64,000 bases of DNA from Candidatus Dojkabacteria bacterium (GTDB lineage Bacteria > Patescibacteria > Dojkabacteria > SC72): positions 310,001 through 374,000 of the forward strand of contig JALNYV010000001.1 in the NCBI GenBank assembly GCA_023229785.1. The letters run 5' to 3'. Positions 25,152 through 33,763 of the stretch are shown piece by piece. The stretch's first letter is position 1. Every line of letters begins with the position of its first letter. The notes beneath the pieces were generated by a model, which searched no databases, was not told the DNA's origin, and was given only the letters and a program-made list of their open reading frames with translations. A program made the position numbers and the translations under genes.

Positions 25152-26450
25152 ATGCAAGAAACGGACTTACTTTCAAAAGTTGTATCTCTTTGTAAAAGAA
25201 GAGGAATAGTTTACCAGAACTCTGAAATATACGGTGGTGTTGGAGGTTTCTTTGACTTTGGACCTGTTGGAGTTGAAATGAAAAACAATCTTAAAAAATA
25301 CTGGTGGAAATATATGGTTGATGACAGGGAAAATGTTGTTGGAATTGATGGAAGTATAATCACTCATCCAAAAGTATGGGAAGCAAGTGGACATGTAAAA
25401 AACTTCGCTGACGAGCTTGTTGAGTGTAAAAAATGTCACAAAAGATTTAGATTTGATGATTTAGATGACAAATCAAAATGTCCAGAGTGTGAAGGTACAC
25501 TAACTGAACCAAGAAAATATAACATTCTTTTTGAGACAGAAATAGGTGTGCTAGAGGGTGAAAAACAAAAGGCATATCTTAGAGGTGAAGCCTGCCAAAC
25601 AATATATTTAGATTTCAAAAATGTAGTTGACAGTAGTCGGGTACAAATACCATTTGGAATTGCACAAATTGGTAAAGCTTTTAGAAATGAGATTACACCA
25701 AATAGATTTCTATTTAGAACAAGAGAGTTTGAGCAGTATGATTTAGAATTCTTTGTTCATCCTTCTGAAATGGAAAAGTGGTTTGGATATTGGAAGGAAG
25801 AGAGAATGAACTTCTACAAATCTCTTTATAGAAAGAGTGAAAATCTGAGATTTTATCAACATCCCAAAGAGAAACTTGTTTTCTATGCTAAAGATGCCTA
25901 TGACATTGAATATAAGGCACCATGGGGATGGGCAGAAAACGAGGGAATTCACTGGAGAGGCGATTACGATTTAACAGGCCACAGCAAATTCTCTGGAAGT
26001 GACCTCTCATATACAGACCCTGTTACGAAAGAAAAGTATATACCTTGGATTGTTGAGACTTCAGGGGGTGTTGATAGAACCTTCATGTTCCTCCTTCTTG
26101 ACGCCTTTGAAGAGGAAAAACTTGAAAATGGAGAAACTAGAACCGTATTAAAGATTAATCCTAAGATTGCAGCATATAATATGGCTGTATTTCCATTGGT
26201 ATCAAATAAAGAAGAAATCACAAAAAAGGCAAAAGATGTTTATGAACAATTAAAAAAGAATTTTAAAGTTATTTTAGATGAAAGAGGAAATATTGGAAAA
26301 AGATACCGATATCAAGATGAAATAGGAACACCAAAATGCGTAACAATTGATTACCAAACGTTAGAAGATGATACTGTTACTGTAAGAGATAGAGATACAA
26401 TGAAACAGGAGAGAATAAATATTAATGATTTAGAAAAATCAATTAAATGA
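25152..26450 (+). CDS. glyQS: glycyl-tRNA synthetase, dimeric (eukaryote/archaea-like) type
   Basis: The 432-residue enzyme charges tRNA-Gly and is the single-chain alpha-2 type, not the GlyQ/GlyS tetramer. Near the N-terminus VYQNSEIYGGVGGFFDFGPVG is the family hallmark. A four-Cys zinc-like element (CKKCHKRF ... CPECEG) follows at about 92-116. Class II motif 2 is around FRNEITPNRFLFRTREFEQYD and motif 3 at ETSGGVDRTFMFLL. The C-terminal ~100 residues are the anticodon-binding domain. It is read from a probable leaderless mRNA and overlaps the next small gene by ATGA. Confidence 0.96.
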   Translation: MQETDLLSKVVSLCKRRGIVYQNSEIYGGVGGFFDFGPVGVEMKNNLKKYWWKYMVDDRENVVGIDGSIITHPKVWEASGHVKNFADELVECKKCHKRFRFDDLDDKSKCPECEGTLTEPRKYNILFETEIGVLEGEKQKAYLRGEACQTIYLDFKNVVDSSRVQIPFGIAQIGKAFRNEITPNRFLFRTREFEQYDLEFFVHPSEMEKWFGYWKEERMNFYKSLYRKSENLRFYQHPKEKLVFYAKDAYDIEYKAPWGWAENEGIHWRGDYDLTGHSKFSGSDLSYTDPVTKEKYIPWIVETSGGVDRTFMFLLLDAFEEEKLENGETRTVLKINPKIAAYNMAVFPLVSNKEEITKKAKDVYEQLKKNFKVILDERGNIGKRYRYQDEIGTPKCVTIDYQTLEDDTVTVRDRDTMKQERININDLEKSIK

Positions 26451-26842
26451 CTCTTGAGAATACTACAGAGCAATATGTTAATGGTTCATATATTAATCCA
26501 GAATGGATGTTGTCTGAGTTGAAAAATAAAGATGATTATCTTCTAAGGTTAAGACAAAGATATGGGGATCTTCCACTTGAAATGCTCGCGACATTAGATA
26601 TGGTTGATAGGGATTGGTCGCAAACAAATAATGGGAGAAATCATAGAGAGAGGTATATGTTTTGGAGAAAAGATCCATACGAAGAAGGAGAGCTTCTTGG
26701 ATTGATCAAAATAGAGATGAAGATAAAAGCATGTCATCATGAAGGTGGAAAAGATGAGATAAGACAAGGTTTAATTGAAACATTAACAATAAGTAATCCT
26801 TACGGAATAATACAGAAAGATGAAAAGAAACCTATTTCTTAA
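26447..26842 (+). CDS. hypothetical protein coupled to glycyl-tRNA synthetase gene
   Basis: The 131-residue soluble acidic protein overlaps the GlyRS stop by 4 bases, so the two are translated together. The middle contains NNGRNHRERYMFWRKDPY and then a strand-rich LIKIEMKIKACHHEGG. No known motif is recognised. The 3' end overlaps the convergent M49-like gene by 11 bases. It could be a GlyRS-associated factor, but there is no direct evidence. Confidence 0.55.
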   Translation: MTLENTTEQYVNGSYINPEWMLSELKNKDDYLLRLRQRYGDLPLEMLATLDMVDRDWSQTNNGRNHRERYMFWRKDPYEEGELLGLIKIEMKIKACHHEGGKDEIRQGLIETLTISNPYGIIQKDEKKPIS

Positions 26843-28172
26843 TTAAAGGCATTCTTTTTGCAATGTCAAATGAGCCATAGGTTTCAAATAATTTTTGAGA
26901 TTCGTCGTATTTACTCTCGTGAAATATTGAAAGAACTACAGTTGCTAATGCATCTACTCCTTGGGAAACTCTTGATATATCAACCTTCATTTTCTTTTTA
27001 GATACTGTTATGGCTCCAAGTTGCTCAAGATAATTGAATACTACTGCGTATCCTCTTGCATACTCAAAAACCGATGTATCGCTGTCCATTCTAGAAAATT
27101 TATCAAGACCAACAATTAAAAACATTAGAATTATCTCTTCATATTCCCTCTGGTTGATTAATCCCTTAAGCATATGGTAACTTGAGCTTTTAACACCCAT
27201 AAGGTATGCATTAAGCTCACTGTATGCTCCTTCATTACCCTTTAATCTATTTGCAGCATCTGGGAATTTTATTAACCCCTCTGAAATTTCATGAAGAATA
27301 ATTAATCTGCTAGCAGCTAATTTAAGAGACTTAGCATTAAAACTAAATCCAACTCCAGTAATGAATTTAAGAAATGGTGAGAATAGCTCCGCAAATTTAT
27401 AGTCCAGTGAATTTGCATAAACAACTACCCTTATTCCAAACTTTCGAACTTCTTCTGCAGTGTTTGGAAGATTGGTACTTGCTGACATTGTTCCGGCTTG
27501 TCTTCCTGAAAACATCAAAACATCATCAACTCTCATAATTACCCTATCCTCACCCATTAGCTTTCCAACCGAAAGATAAGGCTTAACAATTGGTAGATTT
27601 TTAGAAATCTCAATCATTTTCTCAGCTTCAGTTGTATCTTTATCTCTTCTTACTCTCAAATTGAACTGGAAGGCGTTTTTGATACCCATAAGCTTGTCTG
27701 CATAGGTTTCTAGCGGTCCCATGAGTATTCCAATCTTGTTATTGTCATTTTTTAGATACTCACCGAGAGAAGCTACAAAATCTCCTTTTTCCCATGCCTT
27801 ATAGATATTTCTAATATATCCCTTAAATCTAAAATCTTTAGAAACATTTTCAACCTCTTTTAAAAGTTTGATTATTTTTTGTATACCCTCCCTATACTCC
27901 TCTGTATATGGAACTGCATATAAAGACCCATCATCCCCTCTTCTAACTACTGTATATGGGGAAAGAATCTCTGAATCTGTTTCACTTGCAAGTATTATCT
28001 CTTCTCGAGTAATTCCCTCATCATAAAGGGATATCTTTCCAGTTGTTGGACTTACCTGCATTTCCCATATTTTATGTATCTCTTTCCCTACTTCTTTAAG
28101 TATTTCAATAGCTCCTTGCTCATCCTCTTTCATATTAGATATATCAACTTTGAAATACTTAATCTTTGCCAT
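26832..28172 (-). CDS. M49 (dipeptidyl-peptidase III-like) family protein with altered zinc motif
   Basis: The 446-residue protein matches the MutT-associated/DPP III-like M49 family. GPLETYADKLMGIKNAF (152-168) corresponds to the family's GPYETYEDxLFGYKAxF block. TNLPNTAEEVRKFG (233-246) corresponds to FNLPNDExVRxExG. The metal site is changed: the family HELxH/HExxGH reads HEISEG at 294-299, so the second His is Glu298 or missing. The second motif (EExKAD in relatives) reads SELNAY around Glu319. It may be an inactive relative or use a different metal set. It begins 10 bases after the GreA-like gene, in the same operon as trmD. Confidence 0.75.
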   Translation of the reverse strand: MAKIKYFKVDISNMKEDEQGAIEILKEVGKEIHKIWEMQVSPTTGKISLYDEGITREEIILASETDSEILSPYTVVRRGDDGSLYAVPYTEEYREGIQKIIKLLKEVENVSKDFRFKGYIRNIYKAWEKGDFVASLGEYLKNDNNKIGILMGPLETYADKLMGIKNAFQFNLRVRRDKDTTEAEKMIEISKNLPIVKPYLSVGKLMGEDRVIMRVDDVLMFSGRQAGTMSASTNLPNTAEEVRKFGIRVVVYANSLDYKFAELFSPFLKFITGVGFSFNAKSLKLAASRLIILHEISEGLIKFPDAANRLKGNEGAYSELNAYLMGVKSSSYHMLKGLINQREYEEIILMFLIVGLDKFSRMDSDTSVFEYARGYAVVFNYLEQLGAITVSKKKMKVDISRVSQGVDALATVVLSIFHESKYDESQKLFETYGSFDIAKRMPLIKK

Positions 28173-28182
28173 TTAATGAATT

Positions 28183-28650
28183 TTAGCTAATTTTAACTAT
28201 TCTAAATACCTTATTTACAGGTCCTATTTTCACCTCAACATTATCCCCCTCTTTACTTCCAAGAAGTGCTCTTCCGACGGGTGATTCATCAGATATTCTT
28301 TTCTTTAGTGGGTTTGCTTCAAGACTACTTACAATTACATATTCTTCTTCAAAACCCTCAAATCCTACCTTAACCTTAGTTCCAATCTCTACCTCCTTAT
28401 GCTTTTTTCCAACCTTTGCTATTTCACTATGATTTAATATCTCTTTAAGTTCTGAAATTCTTTTTTCTAAGAAATTTTTGTCGTCTAAAACATCTCCAAA
28501 TGGATCGTCTTCTTCTGAAAATGATTGAATTCTTAGCCAGTCAAGCTTATCTGCTATATCTTTCCTTCCTGTGGTTTCGAGTTTCTTCAGCTCTTTTTCA
28601 AGCTCCTTCTTCTTTGTAGCAGTTAATACATACTTCTTGCCAAATATCAT
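28183..28650 (-). CDS. GreA/GreB-like transcription factor, atypical coiled-coil tip
   Basis: The 155-residue protein has the two-part Gre layout: an N-terminal coiled coil (about 1-77) and a C-terminal FKBP-like domain with DESPVGRALLGSKEGD, the usual SPxGxALLGxKxGD motif. Gre factors enter the RNA polymerase secondary channel and stimulate transcript cleavage using two acids at the coil tip. Here the tip reads SEEDDPFGDV, in place of GDxSENAEY, so the acids are present but differently spaced. A second, canonical GreA is encoded 1.4 kb away. This one may be an antagonistic or specialised Gre paralogue. Confidence 0.8.
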   Translation of the reverse strand: MIFGKKYVLTATKKKELEKELKKLETTGRKDIADKLDWLRIQSFSEEDDPFGDVLDDKNFLEKRISELKEILNHSEIAKVGKKHKEVEIGTKVKVGFEGFEEEYVIVSSLEANPLKKRISDESPVGRALLGSKEGDNVEVKIGPVNKVFRIVKIS

Positions 28651-28707
28651 CTGCTTAATTTTCCAATTTATTTATTTCTCCGTGGGGCAATTATATATTT
28701 TAACCTC

Positions 28708-29379
28708 TTATTTATCAATATCGGGTCTTCTTTTCTTTGTTAGCTCAATTGATTTGCTATCTTGCCATTTTTTTATCTCTTTATGGTTTCCTGAAAGAAG
28801 TATATTTGGTACTTTCCAACCGTTAAATTCCTCAGGCCTAGTATACTGAGGATACTCTAAACCAGTTTCAAACGATTCAGAAGAAAGTGAAGTATCATTG
28901 CCAAGCACTCCTGGTATCAATCTAATTACGCTATCCATTACTATTAGACCTGCAAGCTCTCCTCCAGAGAGTATGTAATCTCCAACTGAAATTTCAAGGT
29001 CAGCTAAAAACTCATGTATTCTATTATCAAATCCTTCATAATGGCCACAGAGGATAATGTAATGATCTGTTAATTTTGAAATTTCCTTGACTTTCTTCTG
29101 GGTTAGCTTCTCTCCTACGGGAGTAGTAACAATGACTTTGGTATTTTCTTTTTTTAACTCCTTTATTGCCTTAAATATCGGTTCAATCATCAAAATCATG
29201 CCAGCACCACCACCAAAAGGTCTATCATCTACAGTTTTATGATTATCAGTTGTCCATTTTCGTAAATCATGAACATTTATTTCAACTTTTCCTTTTTCTT
29301 TTGCAATACGAAATATACCTTCAGAAATGAAGATTTCTATTTGCCTTGGAAATATTGTTATTAAATCAAACTTTAACAT
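28708..29379 (-). CDS. trmD: tRNA (guanine37-N1)-methyltransferase TrmD
   Basis: TrmD methylates G37 of tRNAs with G36 and prevents frameshifting. The 223-residue protein has the trefoil-knot SAM-binding core: DDRPFGGGAGM, then ILCGHYEGFDNRI, then SVGDYILSGGE. The C-terminal tRNA-binding segment contains QYTRPEEFNGWKVP. Length is normal for a reduced TrmD. It starts one base after the stop of the small upstream gene, and 57 bases separate it from the Gre-like gene. It is not next to rpsP or rplS as in many bacteria. Confidence 0.96.
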   Translation of the reverse strand: MLKFDLITIFPRQIEIFISEGIFRIAKEKGKVEINVHDLRKWTTDNHKTVDDRPFGGGAGMILMIEPIFKAIKELKKENTKVIVTTPVGEKLTQKKVKEISKLTDHYIILCGHYEGFDNRIHEFLADLEISVGDYILSGGELAGLIVMDSVIRLIPGVLGNDTSLSSESFETGLEYPQYTRPEEFNGWKVPNILLSGNHKEIKKWQDSKSIELTKKRRPDIDK

Positions 29380-29380
29380 A

Positions 29381-29812
29381 TTATTTAAAAAATGCTAAAA
29401 GCTTTTCTGGATCTTCCCCAAAAATTTCTGCAAAAATTCGAATATCAGATCTTCCTATTATATCTGGAACAATTCCTCTCTTTTTCAATCGTTCCTCAAC
29501 TCCTTCCCATTCATCCACTGTATAAACTTTGTGCCAAAGAATTTTTCCAACATTATATATATGGCCTAAATCATTAATAAAGGCTATTTCTTCAGGCGAA
29601 TAGTCCGATGTTTTTTCTTGACATGTGGCCAACTCTTCAATCTCTTGTATTGATTGGGCTCTTTGAACCATTTGGAAATATCTTAAATGTGAAGCAGGCA
29701 AGGTATTGCCTATTCCTATAATTACAAAATTTAAGGTACCAGATTCTACAGAACTTACTTTACTTTCTCCAGTATAGTTTGCCACAGGTGAACCAGCCAT
29801 TGTATCTGACAT
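29381..29812 (-). CDS. hypothetical protein preceding trmD
   Basis: The 143-residue soluble protein has a polar N-terminus, then a helical region (MVQRAQSIQEIEELATC, SPEEIAFINDLGHIYN) and a C-terminal segment rich in Glu/Lys. No motif of known function is seen. The gene is separated from trmD by one base and lies just downstream of tRNA-Glu on the same strand, so tRNA-Glu, this gene and trmD could share a transcript. I do not recognise the family. Confidence 0.5.
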   Translation of the reverse strand: MSDTMAGSPVANYTGESKVSSVESGTLNFVIIGIGNTLPASHLRYFQMVQRAQSIQEIEELATCQEKTSDYSPEEIAFINDLGHIYNVGKILWHKVYTVDEWEGVEERLKKRGIVPDIIGRSDIRIFAEIFGEDPEKLLAFFK

Positions 29813-29835
29813 AATATTAGTCTTTAACTTATATT

Positions 29836-29907
29836 TGCCGCCACAGAGGATCGAACTCTGATTGCTTGATTGAGAATCAAACGTCCTAGCCGTTAGACGA
29901 TGGCGGC
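29836..29907 (-). tRNA. tRNA-Glu (anticodon CTC)
   Basis: The 72-base cloverleaf has the acceptor stem GCCGCCA/TGGCGGC with discriminator A. The D stem is GTCT/GGAC. The anticodon arm is TTTGA-TTCTCAA-TCAAG, giving CTC, and the T arm is CAGAG-TTCGATC-CTCTG. It decodes GAG. The 3' CCA is not encoded; AAT follows the discriminator. Confidence 0.95.
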
Positions 29908-30037
29908 ACTGTTATGTCGCCATTTTATCATAAATTGACATCCTAAACTACATGAAATATAATTACAACAGTTTAGAAAACATTCTCCCAAACAACTTTT
30001 GTGAGTTAAAATTAATTATTTATTTACTACCAGTCAG

Positions 30038-30499
30038 ATGAAAAAAGACGTATTAGTTACTACTTCTGGTTTGCAAAAACTTAAAAAAGATTTAGAAACT
30101 AAGAAAGAAAAATTAGCACAAATGAAGAACCTTCTTGCCGAAATGGTACAAGCTGGTGACTTAAGCGAAAACGATGGATATACACTAGCTCTTGAAAATT
30201 CATTGGTTTTAGAAGGAGAAGTATTCAAACTAAACGATATGATTTCTAATGCTAAGGTTTCAAAAGGAAAAACAAAAGGAAAAATTGAGATTGGGGATGG
30301 TGTAAAGGTCAAGGATGAGAAAGGAAAGATTAAGACATATACTATAGTTGGAGAAAACGAAGCAGACCCAACAAAAGGAAAGATATCCTACAAATCTCCA
30401 ATTGGAGCTGCAATTATGGGAAAGAAAAAGGGAGATAAGGTTGAAATCACAACTCCTTCTGCAAAAATTAAGTATGATATTACTGAGATATTAGACTAA
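30038..30499 (+). CDS. greA: transcription elongation factor GreA
   Basis: The 153-residue protein has the canonical coiled-coil tip GDLSENDGY (about residue 46), carrying the Asp and Glu that hold the catalytic magnesium, and the C-terminal KSPIGAAIMGKKKGD motif. It rescues backtracked RNA polymerase by triggering cleavage of the 3' end of the RNA. Transcription is toward pyrH, whose 3' end it overlaps by 4 bases (convergent). Upstream, TATAAT at 29957-29962 is a possible -10 box with a ~70-base leader. Confidence 0.92.
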   Translation: MKKDVLVTTSGLQKLKKDLETKKEKLAQMKNLLAEMVQAGDLSENDGYTLALENSLVLEGEVFKLNDMISNAKVSKGKTKGKIEIGDGVKVKDEKGKIKTYTIVGENEADPTKGKISYKSPIGAAIMGKKKGDKVEITTPSAKIKYDITEILD

Positions 30500-31191
30500 G
30501 GGTGTATCTTAGTTCCACTCTCAAAAACAGTCTCTAATCCACCATTGTTATGAATATTCTTACCCCCTGCTATATACATGGTTATTCCTTTCGTTTCACA
30601 AAATACTGCACTCTCAGCACTAACAGGAACATGTAAATTAGGGAGGTGTTTAGAAGATTTCGATATTCCAAATTTCTTCATAAACTCCCCCCAAGTAATA
30701 TCTTCAATAATTGAAGCGTTGGGGTTTTTCTTTGGATCTTCCGTATATACACCCTCAACGTCTGTTAGCTTGTAAACCTTCTTCTCCTTTAAAATATCAG
30801 CAAATATGGCAGCGTCCATATCTGTACTCCATCCGTGCTTAAGGCCTCCGCTAACCATTGTTTTCCCATCTCCATCTTCAATCAAATACTCATATGCATC
30901 CCCAAGTCTTTGTGGAGTGAATATAGTTTGGTCGTTGAGATATGCTTTCAAAACCTGCGCATTTAACTGAGTTGCTTCCATTGCAACACTATGCACATCC
31001 CCCTCAAACTTCGCAAATGATTTAACTTTTTCACCAATATCTCTTGATAGCCTTCCCCCTCCTGTTACAAAAACAATGTTGTCTAATTTTGATTTATACT
31101 CTTCATACCATTTTTTTACATATCCAAGAACCTTTTCATTTATTTCCAATTTCTCATTGTAGAAAAGAGAGCCTCCAACCTTTATGACCAT
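30496..31191 (-). CDS. pyrH: UMP kinase-like amino-acid-kinase family protein
   Basis: The 231-residue protein has the amino acid kinase fold: KVGGSLFYN at the N-terminus, VFVTGGGRLSRDIG, then STDMDAAIFADIL and YKLTDVEGVYTEDPK, the nucleotide-binding segments. It is closest to the archaeal-type UMP kinases, which make UDP from UMP; the gene symbol reflects that. The alternative is another small-molecule kinase of the same fold. It begins 4 bases after the stop of the membrane protein gene and is part of a three-gene reverse unit with the CAP protein. Confidence 0.75.
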   Translation of the reverse strand: MVIKVGGSLFYNEKLEINEKVLGYVKKWYEEYKSKLDNIVFVTGGGRLSRDIGEKVKSFAKFEGDVHSVAMEATQLNAQVLKAYLNDQTIFTPQRLGDAYEYLIEDGDGKTMVSGGLKHGWSTDMDAAIFADILKEKKVYKLTDVEGVYTEDPKKNPNASIIEDITWGEFMKKFGISKSSKHLPNLHVPVSAESAVFCETKGITMYIAGGKNIHNNGGLETVFESGTKIHP

Positions 31192-31195
31192 GAGT

Positions 31196-31993
31196 TTATA
31201 TATTTAAAATTAATATTAATGCCATTAATGAAAACATTAGTGGAGGAATATAGTCTGATATCTTTCTTGAGCCGCCAAATCTTACATTCCAAAGAGCTAT
31301 TGTCAGGTAGAAAAGAATTGATAGAACTGCTGAAAGTGAGATACTGTTTAATCCAAACGTCCATATACAAATGATTGCTATTATCATTGATGAGAATACT
31401 GCTGTTATAGCTGTTTTTGCTTCAATTTTGTTATGGTGATAAAGGATGTACAGAAAGGACATTAAAGATATGGCAAGTAATAGTAAAGCTGAAATGATTG
31501 GTGACAAGCCAATTCTTAAAATTACCTCAGAAAGAAGGAAGAATACCACAATGGATATGAAGTCATAAACAACTCTTGTCACCTTGTTTACTGAATATAT
31601 TTTTTCATAAGAGGTTCGAACATATAGAAATAGATAGAAGAAGAGAAATAGTGATACGACAATTACAATTTGATTTAGATATAGTGATGAGGAGAAAAGA
31701 AGAAATACAACAACAGCACTATAAAAGAGAAGAGGAAGAAGCACATATGAAAATAGTCTATCCCAAAGCTTCACCTTCAAAAGCGCATCACTATATTTTG
31801 ATACCTTCTTTGCTCCATGTAATTTATATGTTGATATTAACCATGCATTAATTAATAAATATCCAATTACAGCAGTTGCTAAGAAGTAATATATATTTAC
31901 AATAAATGTTTTAGTAATTAGTAGTTCAAGTATCAAGAATAGATATGAGCAGTAAACAAATTCTCTTTTAAATTTTCTTATTAATGTAAACAT
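31196..31993 (-). CDS. polytopic membrane protein, unknown
   Basis: I use the ATG at 31993 (MFTLIRKFKREFVYCSYL), 4 bases beyond the CAP gene stop; a longer frame starts only with TTG. The 265-residue protein has seven to eight membrane helices with Lys-rich cytoplasmic loops and no visible catalytic residues. It follows the CAP-domain protein, whose last helix also lies in the membrane, so it could help anchor or move that protein. No family recognised. Confidence 0.65.
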   Translation of the reverse strand: MFTLIRKFKREFVYCSYLFLILELLITKTFIVNIYYFLATAVIGYLLINAWLISTYKLHGAKKVSKYSDALLKVKLWDRLFSYVLLPLLFYSAVVVFLLFSSSLYLNQIVIVVSLFLFFYLFLYVRTSYEKIYSVNKVTRVVYDFISIVVFFLLSEVILRIGLSPIISALLLLAISLMSFLYILYHHNKIEAKTAITAVFSSMIIAIICIWTFGLNSISLSAVLSILFYLTIALWNVRFGGSRKISDYIPPLMFSLMALILILNI

Positions 31994-31997
31994 GTTT

Positions 31998-33353
31998 TTA
32001 TAATATATTCCCTGCAAAACCGCTAACTACTCCAACTGCAAGAAGTAACCACCAAAATCCTATTGTAAATAAATTAATTCCTTTTTTAGCAAGTAGGTGT
32101 TTCCTCCAATATGTAACAACCTCTATCAAAAGAAGTATAAGAATGAAGCCTAAAAAAGCTCCGTTAATAACATCTTTGTTGCTTACTACACTACTAACTG
32201 TGCCCAAGAATGTTCCTAACACATTTCCCTTTGTTTCTGTCTTAAAATACGAGGTAATATCTTTTTGCGTCACATTTCCAAGTTTATCCGAAGTTATCAA
32301 CATAATGTCTCCATTTACCTGGCTATTTGGAAACTGCCCAGCAAATAACCCATCAGAAGAAACTACGTATGACTGATTAAAATCCCCTGAAACAATATTT
32401 AACGTTCCATCTACGTCATCTATCTTTCCGCTAATATCCCAATTAAATCCTTTGCTCTCTGCTTTAAAATCAATTAATTGAGGTCCTCTTGAATCAATTG
32501 TAAATCTTGTGCTATCTGTTGCACCTTTTATATCTTTCACTTTAACTGTTACTTCATGACTTCCTTCACTCCAATCAGATTTTTTATCCCAGCTCCAGCT
32601 GTTACCGTTTGTTTCAAACCCTCCAAGTGTTTTGCTTCCTTCATAAACATTCACAGTATAGTTATCACTCTTGTTTGTCGCTGTTCCAGAGAGATCAACT
32701 TCGGGAGTATTTAGAACATCTCCATCTTTTGGATTTGTAATTGTAATACTCATAGTTTGTCCACTCTCTGTTTGCTTAACATCAACATTTGGCTTTGGAG
32801 AAGCAACAACATTATTTGTTTGATTTCCGAACATTTGAACAACCAAAAGTATATCTTCACCAAGAAGTTTTCCACTAACAACAGCAACCCCTATTTCTTT
32901 GTAATTGCCACTTAAAAGGTTTGCCCTGTGTGTTGGACTAGCAAGCCATGCTTCTTCAACACCTTGGGCTGTTTTAAACCCTTTAGCAAGGTTTTCGCCA
33001 GCATACACGTAAGTGTAGCCCGAATCGTGAATGAAATCCCAAGGGCTCTCACCATTTGGTCCAAAATGATTCCAATATTGAAGTTTAAACATATTATTTG
33101 CCTTGGCAAGTGCAGCTGAGCTTAGTTTTGAATTGCTTTTTAAGGTATTTAAACCGTATTTTGTTCTATCTGCATTTGTTAATTCAATAATATTGCTTGG
33201 AGTAATGGAGCTTGCCTGAACTTTTGACACACCTACAAACCCTGAAAGGGTATTAAACAAGAGAAGAAAGACCGTATATACAGCAAGTGCTCCATTTCTA
33301 AGGAGATAAGGTTTGTAATTATTTTTTTCACTTGGAATTACGAAGTTAACCAA
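31998..33353 (-). CDS. surface CAP/SCP-domain protein with Ig-like domain
   Basis: The start is a TTG at 33353: no ATG precedes the signal segment and an in-frame stop lies just upstream. The 451-residue protein has an N-terminal hydrophobic segment (about 20-48). A CAP domain follows (about 50-175): LTNADRTKYGLNTL, HFGPNGESPWDFI, YAGENLAKG and SPTHRANLLSG, with the usual His and Glu residues. An Ig-like beta domain (about 195-285) comes next, then two C-terminal membrane helices. Bacterial CAP proteins are extracellular with varied roles, including cell-cell contact. In a CPR cell that lives on a host it may face the host. Confidence 0.85.
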   Translation of the reverse strand: MVNFVIPSEKNNYKPYLLRNGALAVYTVFLLLFNTLSGFVGVSKVQASSITPSNIIELTNADRTKYGLNTLKSNSKLSSAALAKANNMFKLQYWNHFGPNGESPWDFIHDSGYTYVYAGENLAKGFKTAQGVEEAWLASPTHRANLLSGNYKEIGVAVVSGKLLGEDILLVVQMFGNQTNNVVASPKPNVDVKQTESGQTMSITITNPKDGDVLNTPEVDLSGTATNKSDNYTVNVYEGSKTLGGFETNGNSWSWDKKSDWSEGSHEVTVKVKDIKGATDSTRFTIDSRGPQLIDFKAESKGFNWDISGKIDDVDGTLNIVSGDFNQSYVVSSDGLFAGQFPNSQVNGDIMLITSDKLGNVTQKDITSYFKTETKGNVLGTFLGTVSSVVSNKDVINGAFLGFILILLLIEVVTYWRKHLLAKKGINLFTIGFWWLLLAVGVVSGFAGNIL

Positions 33354-33427
33354 GGGCAGAAATACTATTATTTATTATTTTAGTCTAAACGAAAACACCT
33401 TATGTTGCAAGAAAGGGGTCTTAAAGG

Positions 33428-33455
33428 AAAGAGGCCCATTTGCATGGACCTCTTT
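33428..33455 (-). terminator. hairpin terminator of hup
   Basis: AAAGAGGTCCAT and ATGGGCCTCTTT on the reverse strand form a 12-bp stem with a four-base loop. The one imperfect pair is G-U in this orientation but C-A in the other, so the hairpin is built for the reverse transcript. It is followed by TTCC and a T-rich stretch. Confidence 0.6.
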
Positions 33456-33490
33456 ATATTTCTCCTTTTAAAAGAAATACCGGCAGCTTA

Positions 33491-33763
33491 TTACTTAACA
33501 ACCAACTTTAGTGCTTTTCCAGCTTTGAATGCAGGAACTTTTGATGCAGGTAGGTTGATCTTTGCTAGAGTCTTTGGATTTATTCCAACTCTTGCAGCTC
33601 TAGTTCTAACTTCGAACTTACCGAATCCTGTAAGTAATACAGGCTCACCATTTCGAAGAGACTTTGAGATTGTATCAAGAACAGCATCTACAGCCATTCC
33701 TGCTTGCTTTTTAGTCAAGCCAGCTGCAGCTGCTACTGCCTCGACAATATCTAATTTTAACAT
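33491..33763 (-). CDS. hup: HU family DNA-binding protein
   Basis: HU bends and compacts DNA as a dimer. The 90-residue protein has the standard length and the motifs [41 protein letters not shown] (core of the DNA-binding arm) and [14 protein letters not shown] at the end. The gene has the strongest Shine-Dalgarno in the window (AAAGGAGG, 9 bases before ATG), unlike nearly every other gene here. A structured leader and a promoter lie upstream and a hairpin terminator downstream, so it is a single-gene transcript. Confidence 0.97.
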   Translation of the reverse strand: MLKLDIVEAVAAAAGLTKKQAGMAVDAVLDTISKSLRNGEPVLLTGFGKFEVRTRAARVGINPKTLAKINLPASKVPAFKAGKALKLVVK

